A stretch of 64,000 nt of DNA from Myxocyprinus asiaticus. Lineage: Eukaryota; Chordata; Actinopteri; Cypriniformes; Catostomidae. The stretch spans positions 24,975,880 to 25,039,879 of the forward strand of contig NC_059379.1 of NCBI RefSeq assembly GCF_019703515.2, read 5' to 3'. Position 1 is the stretch's first letter; the number at the start of each line of letters is the position of its first letter. The position numbers and the translations under genes were made by a program. Positions 37,401-49,167 of this stretch are shown one piece after another. The notes under the pieces were generated by a model. The model searched no databases. It saw nothing but the letters and a program-made list of their open reading frames with translations, and had not been told where the DNA came from.

Positions 37401-40400
37401 AATAGTGCACTCACCAGAATCTGACTGATCTCCTCAGGACGTTTGTGTATGATGAGATTTCCATTGACCTCTCTTAGCTCATCTCCAACATGCACCAGAC
37501 CTGAAGAACATTTAAGCAACAGTAGTCACAGTGCATTCAAAATGTATCAAAATATCATATCTATAAATCTATAAGGATTTCTCAAAATGTGTTGATGAGT
37601 ACACTGGACATATTAATAATCTGTTTTATTTGTTTTAAATATTGCATACAAATTTCATTATACATTATATTGCCAAAAGTATGTGGACAACCCATTTTAA
37701 TTAAGAGTTTTGGCTATTTTAGCTACACCCAATACATAACATCAAGCATACAGTCATGCAGTCTACTAGACAAACATTTAGAGCTCAGTGACAATCAATG
37801 TGACGCATAAGATGTTATCAGTGAAATGGTGTACAAAGTCTGGTGTGGATGAACTTGACTGGCCTCACAAAGTCCAGACCTGAACCCCACTGACCACTGA
37901 ATGCAATTCAGTGCCCATCACCCAACATCAATGTCTGACCACATTGATGCTCTTATGTCTGAATGGGAGCAAATCCCCTATGCTTCAACATTTTGTGGAA
38001 AGCCTTCCCTGATAAGTGGACCCTGTTAAAGGGAGGACCAACTCCCTTTTAATGAAAAATCTATTATTTGAAATGAAATGTTAACAAGGACATATATGAG
38101 TGTGGTGTTCTGGTGTCCACATACGTTTGGTCATACTGTATGTTGTGCACATTAGAACAACCTAGAATACATACAGATGCAAATCATATTCCAGCAGAAT
38201 TTCCATGGCAACCATAAAATCCAGCTCTGCATATTTCCATTGTAATCTGTAATCTCAAAGCAATGCATAATCTCAAGGATTTTAGTCAATATTTTGCTTG
38301 TCATCAGAAAAATCCACTGCCCCGAATGCTATTAATATCAACAAAATCATGATTCTTCTGTGATTACTTCTCTTGTTGTTGACATAATTTTCAAAATAAT
38401 TTTTCCCCTTTTTTAAGATCTCAAAGGATGAGAGATTCACAGTAAATTGTGTTGTGTAACACTTGAATAAGTGACATTCAATTCCTTCTCTATATAGAAT
38501 TGAGTCATTTTTCACAGTTTTAGAGATTCAACATTTTTTGGCTTATATGCTCTCTGACCGCGTCATCACAGATTATGTTACGCCAAATCTGCTGAGAGAG
38601 ATTTTGGTGTCGTGTAGCCACAGTGAAAAAGTACTCGTTGATAGGGGGAGGGACTAGACTGTCACTCACCACTGCGGTCTGCAGCCCCGCCCCTCATGAT
38701 CCTAGCAACCACCACTGCCCCAGTTACCTCATCCCTGCGGATGGTCGCACCCTAAAGAAACAGAGCCACAGGCTACAGCGGGCCATATATTTTCATATAT
38801 TGTCACAATCGATATCTAATATGACGTTTCATGATAATGATTATGATGATTATAAAGATTTAAGTCAGTGCAATAGGAATAGCCAATGTTGTCTTAAATC
38901 TAATTTAATGTCTGATCTAATATTGGCTTCTTTTTCTCTTATATATATATATATAAAGCTAGACCAAAACCAATATGTATATATGACATAAAATGTCCCA
39001 AACAATCTGATATATATTACTGAAAGAGGTGCTTTGAGAAATCACACATATTTCTGTGATGGGCCTAGGCTCTCTAAACAACTGCATTTACAGCTTCAGA
39101 ATACTTTTTGGACAGTTCTTCTCTAGAAAGAACTTGATCTTAGGGTCACGACAATGCAGCTTTGAGTGGATTGGGCAGGATTTCATGATAATCACCACAG
39201 ATGGCCACCAGCATGTTTTCCTTGACTTTAAGGGGATTTAAGACAATAAATCTTAAAGTTTAAGAGCAATTAAGGATGAGAGAGTGCTGGGGACAGTCCC
39301 ACACTTTTTAACCAATCAGAAAACTAGCCATCACTAGACTCATTTAGCATTCAGGTTTGCTGACATCTGATTGGCTAACATGTCTTTCAAGGGGAGGGTT
39401 TAGAGATAGGGTGTGAAATTAGCAAAACTGGTAAAATTAGCAAAATCTTTTAACTGTTATGAACTGGTCACACACATTTCCAGTAATGTACTGTAACAGT
39501 CTGATGCTTAAACTACTGTTGACTTTTGCTGAAACTCACCAGAGGCTCTTTGTTCTTCACCAAACGCACAATCTTCACAGATTCCTCCTCCAATTCATCA
39601 TCCAGATCATCCGGCAGAGGGGGGAGCATGGGGTCAAAGTTCTTCTGCGCCACCGTGTCATGTACTGTCAGCACTGCCTGATGGATCATGCAGAGAGGTG
39701 AGAAAAAGCACAATAAAAGTTTGCAAGCTGTTCCAATGGTGCTGTGGAGGACATAATGGATGTGTCCGTGTGTGAGAGATAGAGAAAGAATATAAGCATA
39801 ACTGGGCTGAAAGAGAATAGATATAAAAGAAGAGAGAAACAGGAAACTAATGCCTGGGGCACTGTGAGGAAATGAGTGAGTCTAATTAGAAGGTTTTGAA
39901 AATGTCATCTGATTCCAAAGCAGCACACTCAAACAAAAACTAATTAAGTCTAATCACTCAAAGCTTCTTTTATTGACTGATTATAGCATCTTGACATGAC
40001 TGTGTAGCTGGAAAACCCCCCACTTTCGTGTAAAAATCAAAATGATAAAAACAATGCAAGTTCTTGCGTGATCATCCCTGCCACTGTGAATGAGTTTCTC
40101 TCATGCTGAAAAATCACTGAACAATGACTTAAATATTGGGTTGTTTCCTACTAAAACCTTGGAATATGATGCACGAGCCGCTTGGAGTCACTTCAATAAG
40201 AAAGAAGGCCACACTGGTTTGGAATGACGTAAACAATGACAGAATTTTAATTTTTGGGTGAACTATCCTTTTAAGTTGAATGTGAAAGGAGAAGGGTTAA
40301 GGTTAGAAGAAGGTACATGGTTATAGGTAAGAAAGTCCCTAGATATGAATGACACCAAGAGTTTGATTTAGCAGTTAATTTTAGAGTTTGGCTTTGGGAA

Positions 40401-41868
40401 TTCCCTACAAAGACAAAAAGACTGTATGTGTCTATGTTAGTTTTGAACCTTCACATGTGGAGCAGTCAGAAGCATCAATAGCTCTCTCTCATCCTCTTCC
40501 AGTGGTCCATTCTGCAGCTCCTCAGCAACCTGTCAATCCAAACCACAAGATCAGTGAAGTCATAACATTCTATGGCATTTTGATGTCTATAAAAAGCATT
40601 TTATAATCAAAAACCTAACGTTTGAATAAGAGACACACACTTACGTCCTCTACCAGGCAGGAGGCGCTGTGGAGCACTGGGGTCGGGCTCTGCAGCTGGA
40701 ATTGCCTCAGTCGCTCATGGATCTGCAGAAATGGCCCGTATTACATAATTGTTCACAAAACAACACTATTAGGAGATTAGATTTTGGCTATGTTCAGAAT
40801 GGAAAATTGTACTAGCATACTACTTCCTGAATACCTCACAGGATAGACTATACTGCCTACTATTTTAAAGTAGTGAGTGAAAAAGCAGGCATTATTCCAC
40901 AAAACAGGTTTCAGACAGTAATATGCTACATGTCATGTGTATGACACCCAGTTATCATCTTGGATGAAAACTACATTTTTCAATCAAATACTGAGTCTGA
41001 AAAGATATTTATTAATTCTGGCTCATTCATCTCACTGGTTATAAAATGTCAAGTTAAGCACATTGCATAGGGATACACTATTCCTTGCCATGTGCTCTGC
41101 ACATTTTGGCAAATGTAGTAGGTCATCAGGGTATTCCACGCATACAGAAGAAAAATACATTCTGTACACTGCAGCAATAGCGTAGTAGGAGTATTATGTT
41201 AGTATGCTATTCCAAACATAGGCATTATCTCCAGCATGACACACTTTCATAAGATTGCTGAGGCCTCTCTCACTGAACACCTCTCTGAGGAAGACCAGGT
41301 CCTCCTTATGATTAGCTTCTGGATGCAGCTGTGAGGTGAGGAGGGCTAGCATCTCATGTAAACCTGCAGCAGGAAAAAACAAAAAGTTATATATATGTTT
41401 ATGTTTTAAAACATGGGTTATGTAGTGGGAAGCACATCAACAAAGTTGTAGTGTAATTTTAAATCAAGTTTAAAATTGTAATCAGTTCAAGGTTAGGGGT
41501 TTGTGGTGGAACTTCAGGGAGTTTGTGAGATTGTGATAGAAATGCCATTGCATAATTAAATAGAATAAAAATGTAAAATGTATATATAAATGTATGGCAA
41601 AACTACGAAAAATAGAACACTTACATGATCTTATCAGAATGATTCAATAAGTTGTTTTAATTATTTCCAAATAAAAACATGAATATGTTGTAATATTCAT
41701 CATGGGTTTAAATTACAGTAGCAATACTTTAAATCACAGGGGGTACTTGAGGTAAATAATTAATGTAAAGGGTTTTAGCTCACAAAAAAGGTAGATAACT
41801 ACAGGATTAAATGAGCTTCACACCTGCTGTGTAAAGTATTTACCTTTGGTAGGTGAGAGAACAGGCAT
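27282..41868 (-). CDS. mpp3: MAGUK p55 subfamily member 3 (MPP3), 18 coding exons
   Basis: This is a membrane-associated scaffold that assembles cell-junction and polarity complexes. The exons, in coding order, are 41868-41844, 41363-41245, 40722-40645, 40529-40449, 39677-39540, 38751-38670, 37500-37415, 37285-37211, 36333-36137, 35927-35863, 35414-35394, 31277-31236, 29880-29719, 29611-29531, 28885-28792, 28593-28485, 28013-27885 and 27461-27282. They total 1764 nt, or 587 residues plus stop; mammalian MPP3 is about 585. Every intron has GT/AG ends and all phases agree. Domains are tandem L27 (about 8-115), PDZ (about 137-215), SH3 (about 231-295), a Ser/Arg-rich hook, and guanylate kinase-like (about 385-575). 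The start MPVLS and the end WVPVSWVRS match MPP3 specifically and separate it from MPP7. The kinase-like domain lacks a proper P-loop, as in other p55 proteins, so it binds rather than catalyses. Confidence 0.95.
27595..27735. repeat. (TA)n and (TTA)n microsatellites
   Basis: About 65 bp of (TA)n is followed by T-rich and (ATT)n sequence inside the last mpp3 intron, between coding exons 17 and 18. Confidence 0.9.
28893..29280. mobile_element. Partial copy of the same MITE family
   Basis: The block agttcatcccaacaatc...gtactcaccctcatg at 28899-28955 is the left end of the family. The right end is not recognisable. Confidence 0.55.
30119..30437. mobile_element. TTAA-flanked MITE in mpp3 intron (short-core type)
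   Basis: The terminal inverted repeats read AGGATAGTTTACCCAAAATT on the left, and on the right a block reverse-complementing to a GAAATAGTTCACTCAAAAATG-like sequence. The inner palindromic block is ccatatgac at about 30188 and its inverted copy near 30362. This is one of many copies of the same family in this window (see 33517 and others). Confidence 0.75.
32626..33191. mobile_element. Inverted-repeat MITE nested in the hAT element
   Basis: A 13-bp perfect terminal inverted repeat, GCTGTGTCTGAAA, is present at both ends. The flanking 5-mers GAGTG match at 32621-32625 and 33192-33196. The interior repeats tcactat and actcgaaat words. There is no coding capacity. Confidence 0.75.
33517..34120. 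mobile_element. TTAA-flanked MITE, long-core type A
   Basis: The terminal inverted repeats (TTAAAGGGATAGTTCACCCA and its mirror at 34085-34120) enclose a second, inner inverted pair (gatgtgtatgactttctttc and its mirror). The centre contains gcatatcgccccctgctttc. The copy at 43947-44592 has the same centre. Confidence 0.85.
34117..34536. mobile_element. Adjacent MITE copy with (TA)n core
   Basis: This begins directly after the previous copy, sharing the TTAA. It has the ccctcatgttgttccaaacc block at about 34167 and its inverted partner near 34496, around an expanded (TA)n tract at 34330-34402. The right terminus is eroded. Confidence 0.7.
35394..36333 (-). CDS. mpp3: mpp3 coding exons 9-11: SH3 domain and hook start
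   Basis: Exon 9 (36333-36137) encodes the SH3 domain, with [10 protein letters not shown], the WWQAKRVGD core and GLIPSRQF. Exon 10 (35927-35863) and the 21-nt exon 11 (35414-35394) begin the variable hook region. The short exon 11 is in phase and could be alternatively spliced. Confidence 0.9.
36900..37165. repeat. Short palindrome-rich repeat
   Basis: Repeated words gctggtgctgg, accagcatg and aaccagcac in both orientations make a foldback-like patch in the mpp3 intron between coding exons 8 and 9. Confidence 0.45.
37211..39677 (-). CDS. mpp3: mpp3 coding exons 5-8: PDZ domain
   Basis: Exons 39677-39540, 38751-38670, 37500-37415 and 37285-37211 encode the link after L27 ([19 protein letters not shown]) and the PDZ domain. 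The domain runs from [17 protein letters not shown] through the [13 protein letters not shown] and [11 protein letters not shown] segments. PDZ domains bind C-terminal peptides of membrane proteins. All four exons are open and in phase. Confidence 0.92.
37667..38140. mobile_element. Tc1/mariner-like deletion derivative
   Basis: The ends are TATATTGCCAAAAGTATGTG on the left and a block reverse-complementing to TACAGTATGACCAAACGTAT on the right. The interior retains a decayed C-terminal transposase piece that includes a [15 protein letters not shown] stretch (about 37867-37900) with stops. It lies in the mpp3 intron between coding exons 6 and 7. Confidence 0.7.
40215..40276. mobile_element. Right-end fragment of the TTAA MITE family
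   Basis: The sequence ggtttggaatgacgtaaac followed by tttgggtgaactatccttttaa is the right terminus of the family. The rest is absent. Confidence 0.6.
40449..41868 (-). CDS. mpp3: mpp3 coding exons 1-4: N-terminus and L27 domains
   Basis: Exon 1 (41868-41844, 25 nt) encodes MPVLSPTK and one base. Exons 2-4 (41363-41245, 40722-40645, 40529-40449) encode the L27 pair, including [12 protein letters not shown] and [10 protein letters not shown]27 domains bind partners such as LIN7 and CASK-type proteins. The donor of exon 2 is GTGTGT, the others are standard. An alternative upstream noncoding exon ending at 46380 (donor gtaaga) is possible but unproven. Confidence 0.9.
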
Positions 41869-42827
41869 GGCTACTCGTGAGACAGACAAATATGCAGGAA
41901 AAAGGGTCTCTCGGGTCACTCACAACGTGAGCTCATCTGAAAAGCCTGTTATGCATAAAACCTTAAAAACAGAAAAGAAAAATGTTTTGGTTCAAGCCAG
42001 CTTTGGGGAAACCCTAACAATTTGGCTGTTACATTCTGTCAAATTGTAAGTGTGCTATATAGCTTTTCAGTAGTAATGTGGCACATCAAATCAATGAGGC
42101 AAATATAGTGGTATACAATTACAAGGTAATATAATATTTCATGCTCATACTGATCAATTCATTTTGAGATTTTTGTGTCATTACTGCATAGTAAGGTTCA
42201 CTGTCAGATGTTACAGAATAAAGACAATAGTCATCAGACATGGCATTACATTTAATTGTATTTAGTCATCTCACTTTAGTGGTAGGATAAAATGTTGCCT
42301 TGACAAGCCAATTGTGGAAAAACATCTCACTTCAGAGGGGATATAGATTCTGGTGGTCTGCACAGATCCCAGCGATTGAGTGAAGTAAGTGGAAATATGA
42401 TCACTTCAAAAAGAGTCCAGTGGGAAAAAATCCCCATGGCAACAACAATCAAAACTTAGTCACTACTTTCCATCCAGATTGACAGGAACAAAATCACAGG
42501 ACTCAATTATTTGTAAGAGGCTCTGCACTTGTTTAAAGTCCCTGTTAACCACGTCTAAAAAGTATACTTTTTCAATTCGACTGCAACCACTGTGTGCAGT
42601 TTTTAAAATAATTTTGCCTTTCTACAATTCCTGCCAAATGGCCCTAAACATTCCTAGTAATGCAGTGCTCGAAGTCTGGATTCCTATCACCAATTACCAT
42701 TCAGAGAAAGCAATAAGTGTATAGGATTGAGTATACATTGGTAAACATAACTGAAACCAAGTTTATTTAGCAGACACTTTTATCCAAAGCAATTTAAAGT
42801 ACAAAATTCCATTACAGGAATTTAAGA

Positions 42828-43129
42828 TTAAAGGGATAGATCACACAAAAATAAAAATTATATCACCATTCACTCATCCCTGTGTTTTTCCAAAGCCATA
42901 TGACTTACTTCTGTGGAACACAAAATGAAATGTTAAGATGAATGACAGCCTGAGTCACCATTCACTTTCATTGTATGGAAATCAAAGTCAGTGGTGATGA
43001 GACTTACATACTGCCTAACATTTTATTTTGTGTACCACAGAAGAAAGAAAGTCATATGGGTTTGGAACAACAAAAGGGTGAGTAAATAATGACATAATTT
43101 TCATTTTGGGGGGAACTATCCCTTTAAAG
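42828..43129. mobile_element. TTAA-flanked MITE, short-core type
   Basis: The inverted ends are TTAAAGGGATAGATCACACA and the mirror ending ccctttaaag. The inner pair ccatatgactt and gtcatatggg flank a short unique centre. The copy is complete and abuts the foldback element at 43128. Confidence 0.85.
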
Positions 43130-43647
43130 GTGCACTCAGTAGTTTTTTTTTTTTTTAGGTGTATCCTTTTATGTGGACTTGCACTGACAACATATATTTA
43201 AAATCATTACCACTCAATTGAGATGAAGACTTATACATCAGTAACCTAAAAAAAGCTGTTTTGTTCTACGTGGAGAGGGTCCCCTCATGGGGGCTGCCAT
43301 GTTAAATCCTCATGGGACTACTTAATATATGGAGGAAGCTATAGGGCAGGAACTCTTAGAAGATTGAGGATGGAGATGGAGAGGTGGAGCGATACTGGAA
43401 AGACTGTTGCTAGAGTGAGGTAATCAGCGACATATATATTCTGCAGCCTGCAGGTTGATTGGCAAATTAGATTAAGCTGCAGTATTCCACTGGTCATGTG
43501 ATCCTAACATGGCAGCCCCCATGAGGGGACCCTCTCCATGTAGAACAAAACAGCTTTTTTAAGGTTACTTATATACAGTAACTGGAATCTAATGTGTCAT
43601 CATGATTTTAAACACATGTTTAAAAACCTTACTGAGAGCATCTTTAA
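43128..43647. mobile_element. Foldback element with long inner palindrome
   Basis: The outer inverted ends are AAAGGTGCACTCAGTA and a block reverse-complementing to AAAGATGCTCTCAGTA. Inside, about 50 bp at 43257-43305 (ttgttctacgtggagagggt and onward) is mirrored at 43497-43560. Related arms occur at 18484-18780 and 23570-23850. The flanks are TTAA-like. It has no coding capacity. Confidence 0.8.
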
Positions 43648-43946
43648 GTGCTAACCCAAAATAAGAAAATAGAAGAAATTGTGGAATATTGTTGTAACCA
43701 TTTCGCAGTCAGAAAATGTGTTGACTGATATTTTGTGGTTTTCTCTAGATTTCAGCATCTAGTAAAAATTCAGGTGGTTTCAACAATAAAAAGCTATAAA
43801 TACAGATGTAGGCCAAATCATCACTCATATTATTGTAGGCCAAAATAGACCTACAGTTTCAAAAATGAAATCCCTGTGCTTATTAAAGATTCAGTATGAT
43901 CTGCAAAACTCAGGCATTCTGATTGTGGTATATGTAGCTCAAACCC

Positions 43947-44592
43947 TTAAAGGAAAAGTTCACACAAAAATGTAAATTCTCTCATCATTTACTCACACTT
44001 ATGCCATCTCAGATGTGTATGACTTTCTTTCATCTGCTGAACTCAAATGACATTTTTTAGAAGAATTTCTCTGCTCTTTTCTCAATGCGAGTGAATGGGT
44101 GCCAAAATTTTGAAGCTCCAAAAATCACGTAAGTCATCATAAAAGTAATCCATAAGACACTTATAGAAGATATCTTCAGAAGTGATATGATTTGGGTGTG
44201 GGTGAGAAACAGATCACTTTCACATTCTTCTTCTGGTGTTTTTGGTGATTCACATTCTTCATGCATATCGCCCCCTACTGGGCAGCGAGAAGAATTTCAA
44301 GCGAAAAAGGACTTAAATATTGATAATTTTCTCACCCACACCTATCATATCACTTCTGAAGATATGGATTAAAACACTGGAGTCATATGGATTACTTTTA
44401 TGATGCCTTTATGTGCTTTTTGAAGCGTCAATATTTTAGCACCCATTCAACTGCATTGTATGTACAGAGCTGAAATATTCTTCTAAAAATCATAATTTGT
44501 GTTCTGCAGAAGAAAGAAAGTCATACACATCTGGGATGGCATGAGGGTAAGTAAATGATGAATTTTCATTTTTGGGTGAACTATCCCTTTAA
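43947..44592. mobile_element. TTAA-flanked MITE, long-core type A
   Basis: A full-length copy with the same nested inverted pairs as 33517-34120 and the same centre (gcatatcgccccctactg). Its ends are ttaaaggaaaagttcaca and gggtgaactatccctttaa. Confidence 0.85.
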
Positions 44593-44911
44593 TATGAGAG
44601 GTGAAATATTGAGGGGTGCCATGATATGAAAATTTGGTACGGCTTGTACCAGATGCAGCCTTACTACAGACTTTACATTTTCTGAAAGCCCTCTAATCCA
44701 AGCTGATTTTCTGAAAACACCAGAACTATCTCTCTTTTTCCCTCTCTTTTTCTTTCTATTTTCCCCCCTTTCTCTCTGATTATGATGTGTTTGATGGAAA
44801 GATTACACTGGTTTGCATCTCTCTTCAACTTACTCTTATGCTGCTGCTGCTTTGACAGGATTCTCACTAGACATATGCTCAGATCAGGCTTCTCTCTATC
44901 TACCTTCCTAT

Positions 44912-44985
44912 GTACCCTACCTACCTACCAAACCCACCTACCTACCTACCTACCTACCTACCTACCGACCGTCCGACCTACCTAC
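44912..44985. repeat. (CCTA)n microsatellite
   Basis: Tandem ctacctac units with a few point variants (ccgaccgtccg). The open frames here that encode Pro/Thr/Tyr repeats are artefacts of the tandem repeat. Confidence 0.9.
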
Positions 44986-45559
44986 CCTTGACACGTAGCA
45001 TTTTTGTTTTCATGCAGTCAGAAGACACTGGGCCAGCTCTGTCTGACCTAACATCATCCTCTTTTTCTCCAGCAGAACAGCAGGTCTTTTGCCCAGTTCT
45101 CACCCTAACAGAGTGATTGATGTGAGGCTAAAAACATGCCCTACTGGGGGACAAGGTCATTCCACCACCCTTCTGCCACCATCTGTCCCCTCCACTATCA
45201 TGCACTGCTAAAGGCCACCATAGTGCTGATAGCTATTTTGTGTGTGTGCATGTACAGAATACATGTATGGATACAAGCATGGATAGCAAATACATCAAAT
45301 TAAATCTCTTTGGAGCAGATTATTGTAAATTACATCAGCAGGAGTCACTGAGCGCTATGGGATAGAGCCAAATTCAGCAGATTATAAGAAAACAGTCTGG
45401 ACATCACAACAAAACACATCACAACAATCAGCAACAATATATGCACATGAAAAAAGTCTGTATTAGAACAGACTTGTTAGTTTACAGGTTGTCAAAGAAG
45501 CCTAATGCATAGACGCATGCATGCCTCTACTCATGTACACTGACATTCATAAAAATACA

Positions 45560-45905
45560 CACACAAAGACATTTCTTTTTCTGTCATGGTGGGGACTTTC
45601 TGTTGACTTCTATTGTTTATACTAAGCTAATGATATTTTCTGTGCCCTAACCTTACCCCTACCCTTAACCCTTACAAAGCCCTTACCCCTACCCTTAACC
45701 CTGAACCCTAACCCTAACCCTTACCCTTAACCCTGAACCCTAACCCTAACCCCTACCCTTAACCCTTACCTCTGCTTTTCTACATTTTCATTAACATTAT
45801 TTAGTATGTTTATTAAACCTTATCCTCGTAGGGACAATTGGGACACACAATGTAGGTGAATTTAGGTTTTCCTATCCTAAATGTCCCCATAATGTAGGCA
45901 AAATC
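45560..45905. repeat. Dispersed repeat with interstitial telomere-like tract
   Basis: An irregular array of CCCTAA, CCCTTAC and CCCTTAA units lies at about 45648-45772. It is bracketed by tggggactttctg (45590) and a related block tgtccccataatgtaggca (45881). The bracketing suggests that the telomere-like tract is part of a dispersed fish repeat rather than a chromosome-fusion scar. Confidence 0.7.
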
Positions 45906-46099
45906 TGACCCAAACATATATACACAGACATGCACAGGCATGACATAACACACATCACAGGTGCAAGGTAATATGCTGAAGGCTGCTCAAGGAAATCTAA
46001 GAAAGCAAAAGCTAGAGAGCAACAAAAAAGGCAGTCATATTTTGAACTCTAAAATACAACATCTATATCACTATTTTTCTATTCACACACCCTCACCAA

Positions 46100-47235
46100 T
46101 AAATTTCTGAAGATATATATATGACCATCACTTTAAAAACCTAAAGAGAATCTGATAAATAGTCAGGGAGACCCAGCATCCCTCTACCTCATTCCAGTGT
46201 ATGTGCATCCCAGAGTCTCTCCGGAACTGAGCGTCAGTGAATGTGGCCAGCAAAAAACACATCGCTGGATGCTGAGATCCTTTTAAGTGCTGAATCCTTC
46301 CACCCTGCTGTTCACTCTGTCTGCAGAACGGATTATACACCCAGCCGTGAAAAAGGGAGGATGCCCCCGTATCTCTTACCTTTCACTGTCTCTGTGTGTG
46401 TGAGGTTATTTCTGCTTTCATGGAAAGACCCTGTGCATCTCTGTGGCAATTCCTGCTACACTGGCTCGAGTGTCTATTAGTGTGTTGGTTTTTCGGTTCC
46501 TTCCCCTCTCTCTCTCTCTTACACACACAATCTTCAGCCCTCCCTTCTTCAATCTCTTGCTTTATCACCATCCCCCATCTGCTCCTCTTCCTCTCTCTCT
46601 CTCCTCTAATGAGGCTCGCTGTGATATGGCAAGAGCTGATAAGCAGTGCCTGAAACTGGACAATGTAGCATACTTGCGTATTGCGAGCCCATCAAAAGCC
46701 TCGGTCAAACACACATTAATCATGTTTGAAGGTGTTCTGGTTTTCATAACTTTTAATATATGCAGGCTGAAATACAAATAGCTACTTTATTATGTTCAAT
46801 CACTCTGGAAAAATACAATAAAAATAAATAAACCATATGGGGTTTATTGCCACACTGGTGGAACCCTCTGGAGAACCTCTAAGGTTTCTCTTAAATATCC
46901 TATTGTTACTCAAGGAACTGAAATGCTGTTCATATTTCAAATTCCTCAAAGCCCTTCCTTTATAACAGGGATACTCTGGAACTTCCTGGTTCCATTTTTG
47001 TAAGCTCCTCAGAGAACTGCCCTGTTTGGAGTGTGTCTAGAGGTTCTTTAAAATGTGTTTTTCCACCATCGACCCAAACAGTTCTGAGTATTTGTTCCAG
47101 AAGCATTTCCACCTGAGCACGGTTTGGCATGGTACGATTAAAAACCATTCCCGGCCCGGATTTCTCAGCACGGTTAGTAAACCATACTCAATTGTACTGG
47201 AGGACCACCTGTGGTGACTCACTATAGGTTACTTG
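46100..47235. other. Intergenic stretch upstream of mpp3
   Basis: No coding exon is recognised. A donor-like aaag/gtaaga on the minus strand after 46380 could end a noncoding first exon of mpp3. T/C-rich microsatellite sequence occupies about 46500-46610. The 46840-47230 part looks like a dispersed repeat. Confidence 0.35.
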
Positions 47236-47241
47236 CCCGGT

Positions 47242-48517
47242 CAGGCGGATTTAGTGATTTGGGGGCCCTAGGCAAAGTACAGGAATGGGGCCCTCTTCAA
47301 TGACACATTTAGGTTGAGTTTCTATTAAAGGTGCTGTTAGCCTTTTTATTATTATTATTTCATTTTTTTATGGAATGTTATGGAGAAAATATTCCTACGC
47401 CCTGAAAGATATCACTGACTATGGTGACATGGACGCCAGAAAGTGGCTTATTGTGAGAAAGCGGGTTATTGCAAGAAAACAGCGTTCCCATTTACATGCA
47501 CTGTATAGACAGCGTACATTACACCTGTATACGTGTGACTCGGTTAATAAACAGCTTTCTCCACAGCAACATAATTTTCCTGCAATGCTTGTGTAAACAA
47601 CACACATGGCATCCGAGGAAGACTCTCTGTTGATTCGCTTTATTTCCAGATATTCCAGAGTTGTTAATAATGTCTGACAACACATTATAAAAACACAGTC
47701 TGGCTATGAACTAAAATACAGTATATTCTACTACAATACCTTTTTTCTTTCTCACTCTCCCTCTTTCTTAATGCACTTTTCCTCCATCAACTTGACCTTG
47801 AATTAACTATATCCAAATTATTAGACTAAAAGTTGACTTTGCATGTTTCCAGAAGGCTTTGATCAACTTTTAAATTTGAAAACATTTACGCTGCTAAATA
47901 GGGCGAAAACACGTCAACAGTTAGATAATAATTTTTTAATTTTTTTTATTTACGAGTGTCAACGCGCAGATCATAATCATCATCAACACTGTGTATTGGT
48001 GACTATTGTGAGTGCTGTACTCGTCGAAGGAGCGGCAGGTGGTGGTGCAGTCTGTCCAGCAGTCTGATCTGTTTGGAAAAACAGTGTTACCTTAGGAAGT
48101 CTTGATTCCATAAAAAAAATTTCTCTCCACAAATTCAAACCAAACTGAACTAGCAACAATGGTGCTTAACTAGTAACTTGCAATGGAGTATACGGTGAAA
48201 TCACACAAAACTGTCCTAGTGATTTGGCTAACTTTCACCTGTTTACAAACTTGTGTAGATGCATAAAAACCTTGGAATATTCCACTTCAGCCTGATCTGA
48301 GGGGGAAAGGGGTTACTTGCATTGATGGTGCTGAAAATAACAGCAATCTCATGTAACAGCAATATCGGTGTTGTAACAGTGATATTTAAAATTTCAGCAC
48401 ACGTTATTTAGCATTAATGATAATAACAAAGCATATTATTTGTATTTTTAGGGGGCCCTTGGCTTCTGGGGGCCCTAGGTGGATGCCTACCTTTGCTTAG
48501 TGCTAAGTCCACCCCTG
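47242..48517. mobile_element. hAT element, 1.28 kb, exact 8-bp target duplication
   Basis: The ends read CAGGCGGATTTAGTGATTTG, and on the right a block reverse-complementing to CAGGGGTGGACTTAGCACTA. Identical 8-mers TGCCCGGT flank it at 47234-47241 and 48518-48525. Both ends carry gggggccct blocks. No transposase was recognised; the longest interior frames are under 90 codons. It is intergenic, between mpp3 and the lrp2-like gene. Confidence 0.9.
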
Positions 48518-49128
48518 TGCCCGGTCAGTCCATTCTAATCCTGATTTTTGCAGCATCACAGTGGAATAAGAAACTGTAACCTTGTCAAAGAACCCGTATT
48601 AGTACGTAACGGCACAGTTTCGAGACGATAACTGTTCAGCCTGATGGCAAAAATGTGGCTAAAGGGTTTTGCATGTGTGGCAATCTGAGAAAACCCAAAT
48701 GGCACCTTGGGTATCTTTTCATTTTTACAGTATGTCATGAACACTGAAGAAAAAAAAATTCTTAGTATTTGTCTCGTTTATCAGTAAAAAAATCTAAAAA
48801 TACTTAAAAAATATACATTTTGTTATATATGAAAACCAGATGTTATATCTTGTTTTCTGATAAATCTAACCAAATTTAGTGAAGTTTATGCTTAAAACGG
48901 AAAAAGAAAAAATTGCCTATGGGGTAAGAAAATGTTTTATGGATGAGTAGATATTTGTACTGGAAAACGAGACAAAAAACTGAACAAGAAAATTATTTTC
49001 TGCAATTATATTAAATGATTTCTACAGTTATTTTTTATAATTACATTTTGCTTCTCAAGGATATGTTTTGGGGATGTTTAGATTTTTCTTCTAAAAACAA
49101 GACAAAAATACTAAGGTTTATTTATTTA

Positions 49129-49131
<3 letters not shown>

Positions 49132-49166
<35 letters not shown>
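49132..49166. repeat. (GT)n microsatellite
   Basis: About 17 GT units, following a short (TTTA)n. Confidence 0.95.

Positions 49167-49167
<1 letters not shown>

Noticed and set aside
44782..45116. Pro/Thr/Tyr-rich short proteins
   Set aside because: They are translations of a (CCTA)n microsatellite.
45648..45772. True interstitial telomere or chromosome-fusion scar
   Set aside because: The units are irregular and bracketed by dispersed-repeat sequence.
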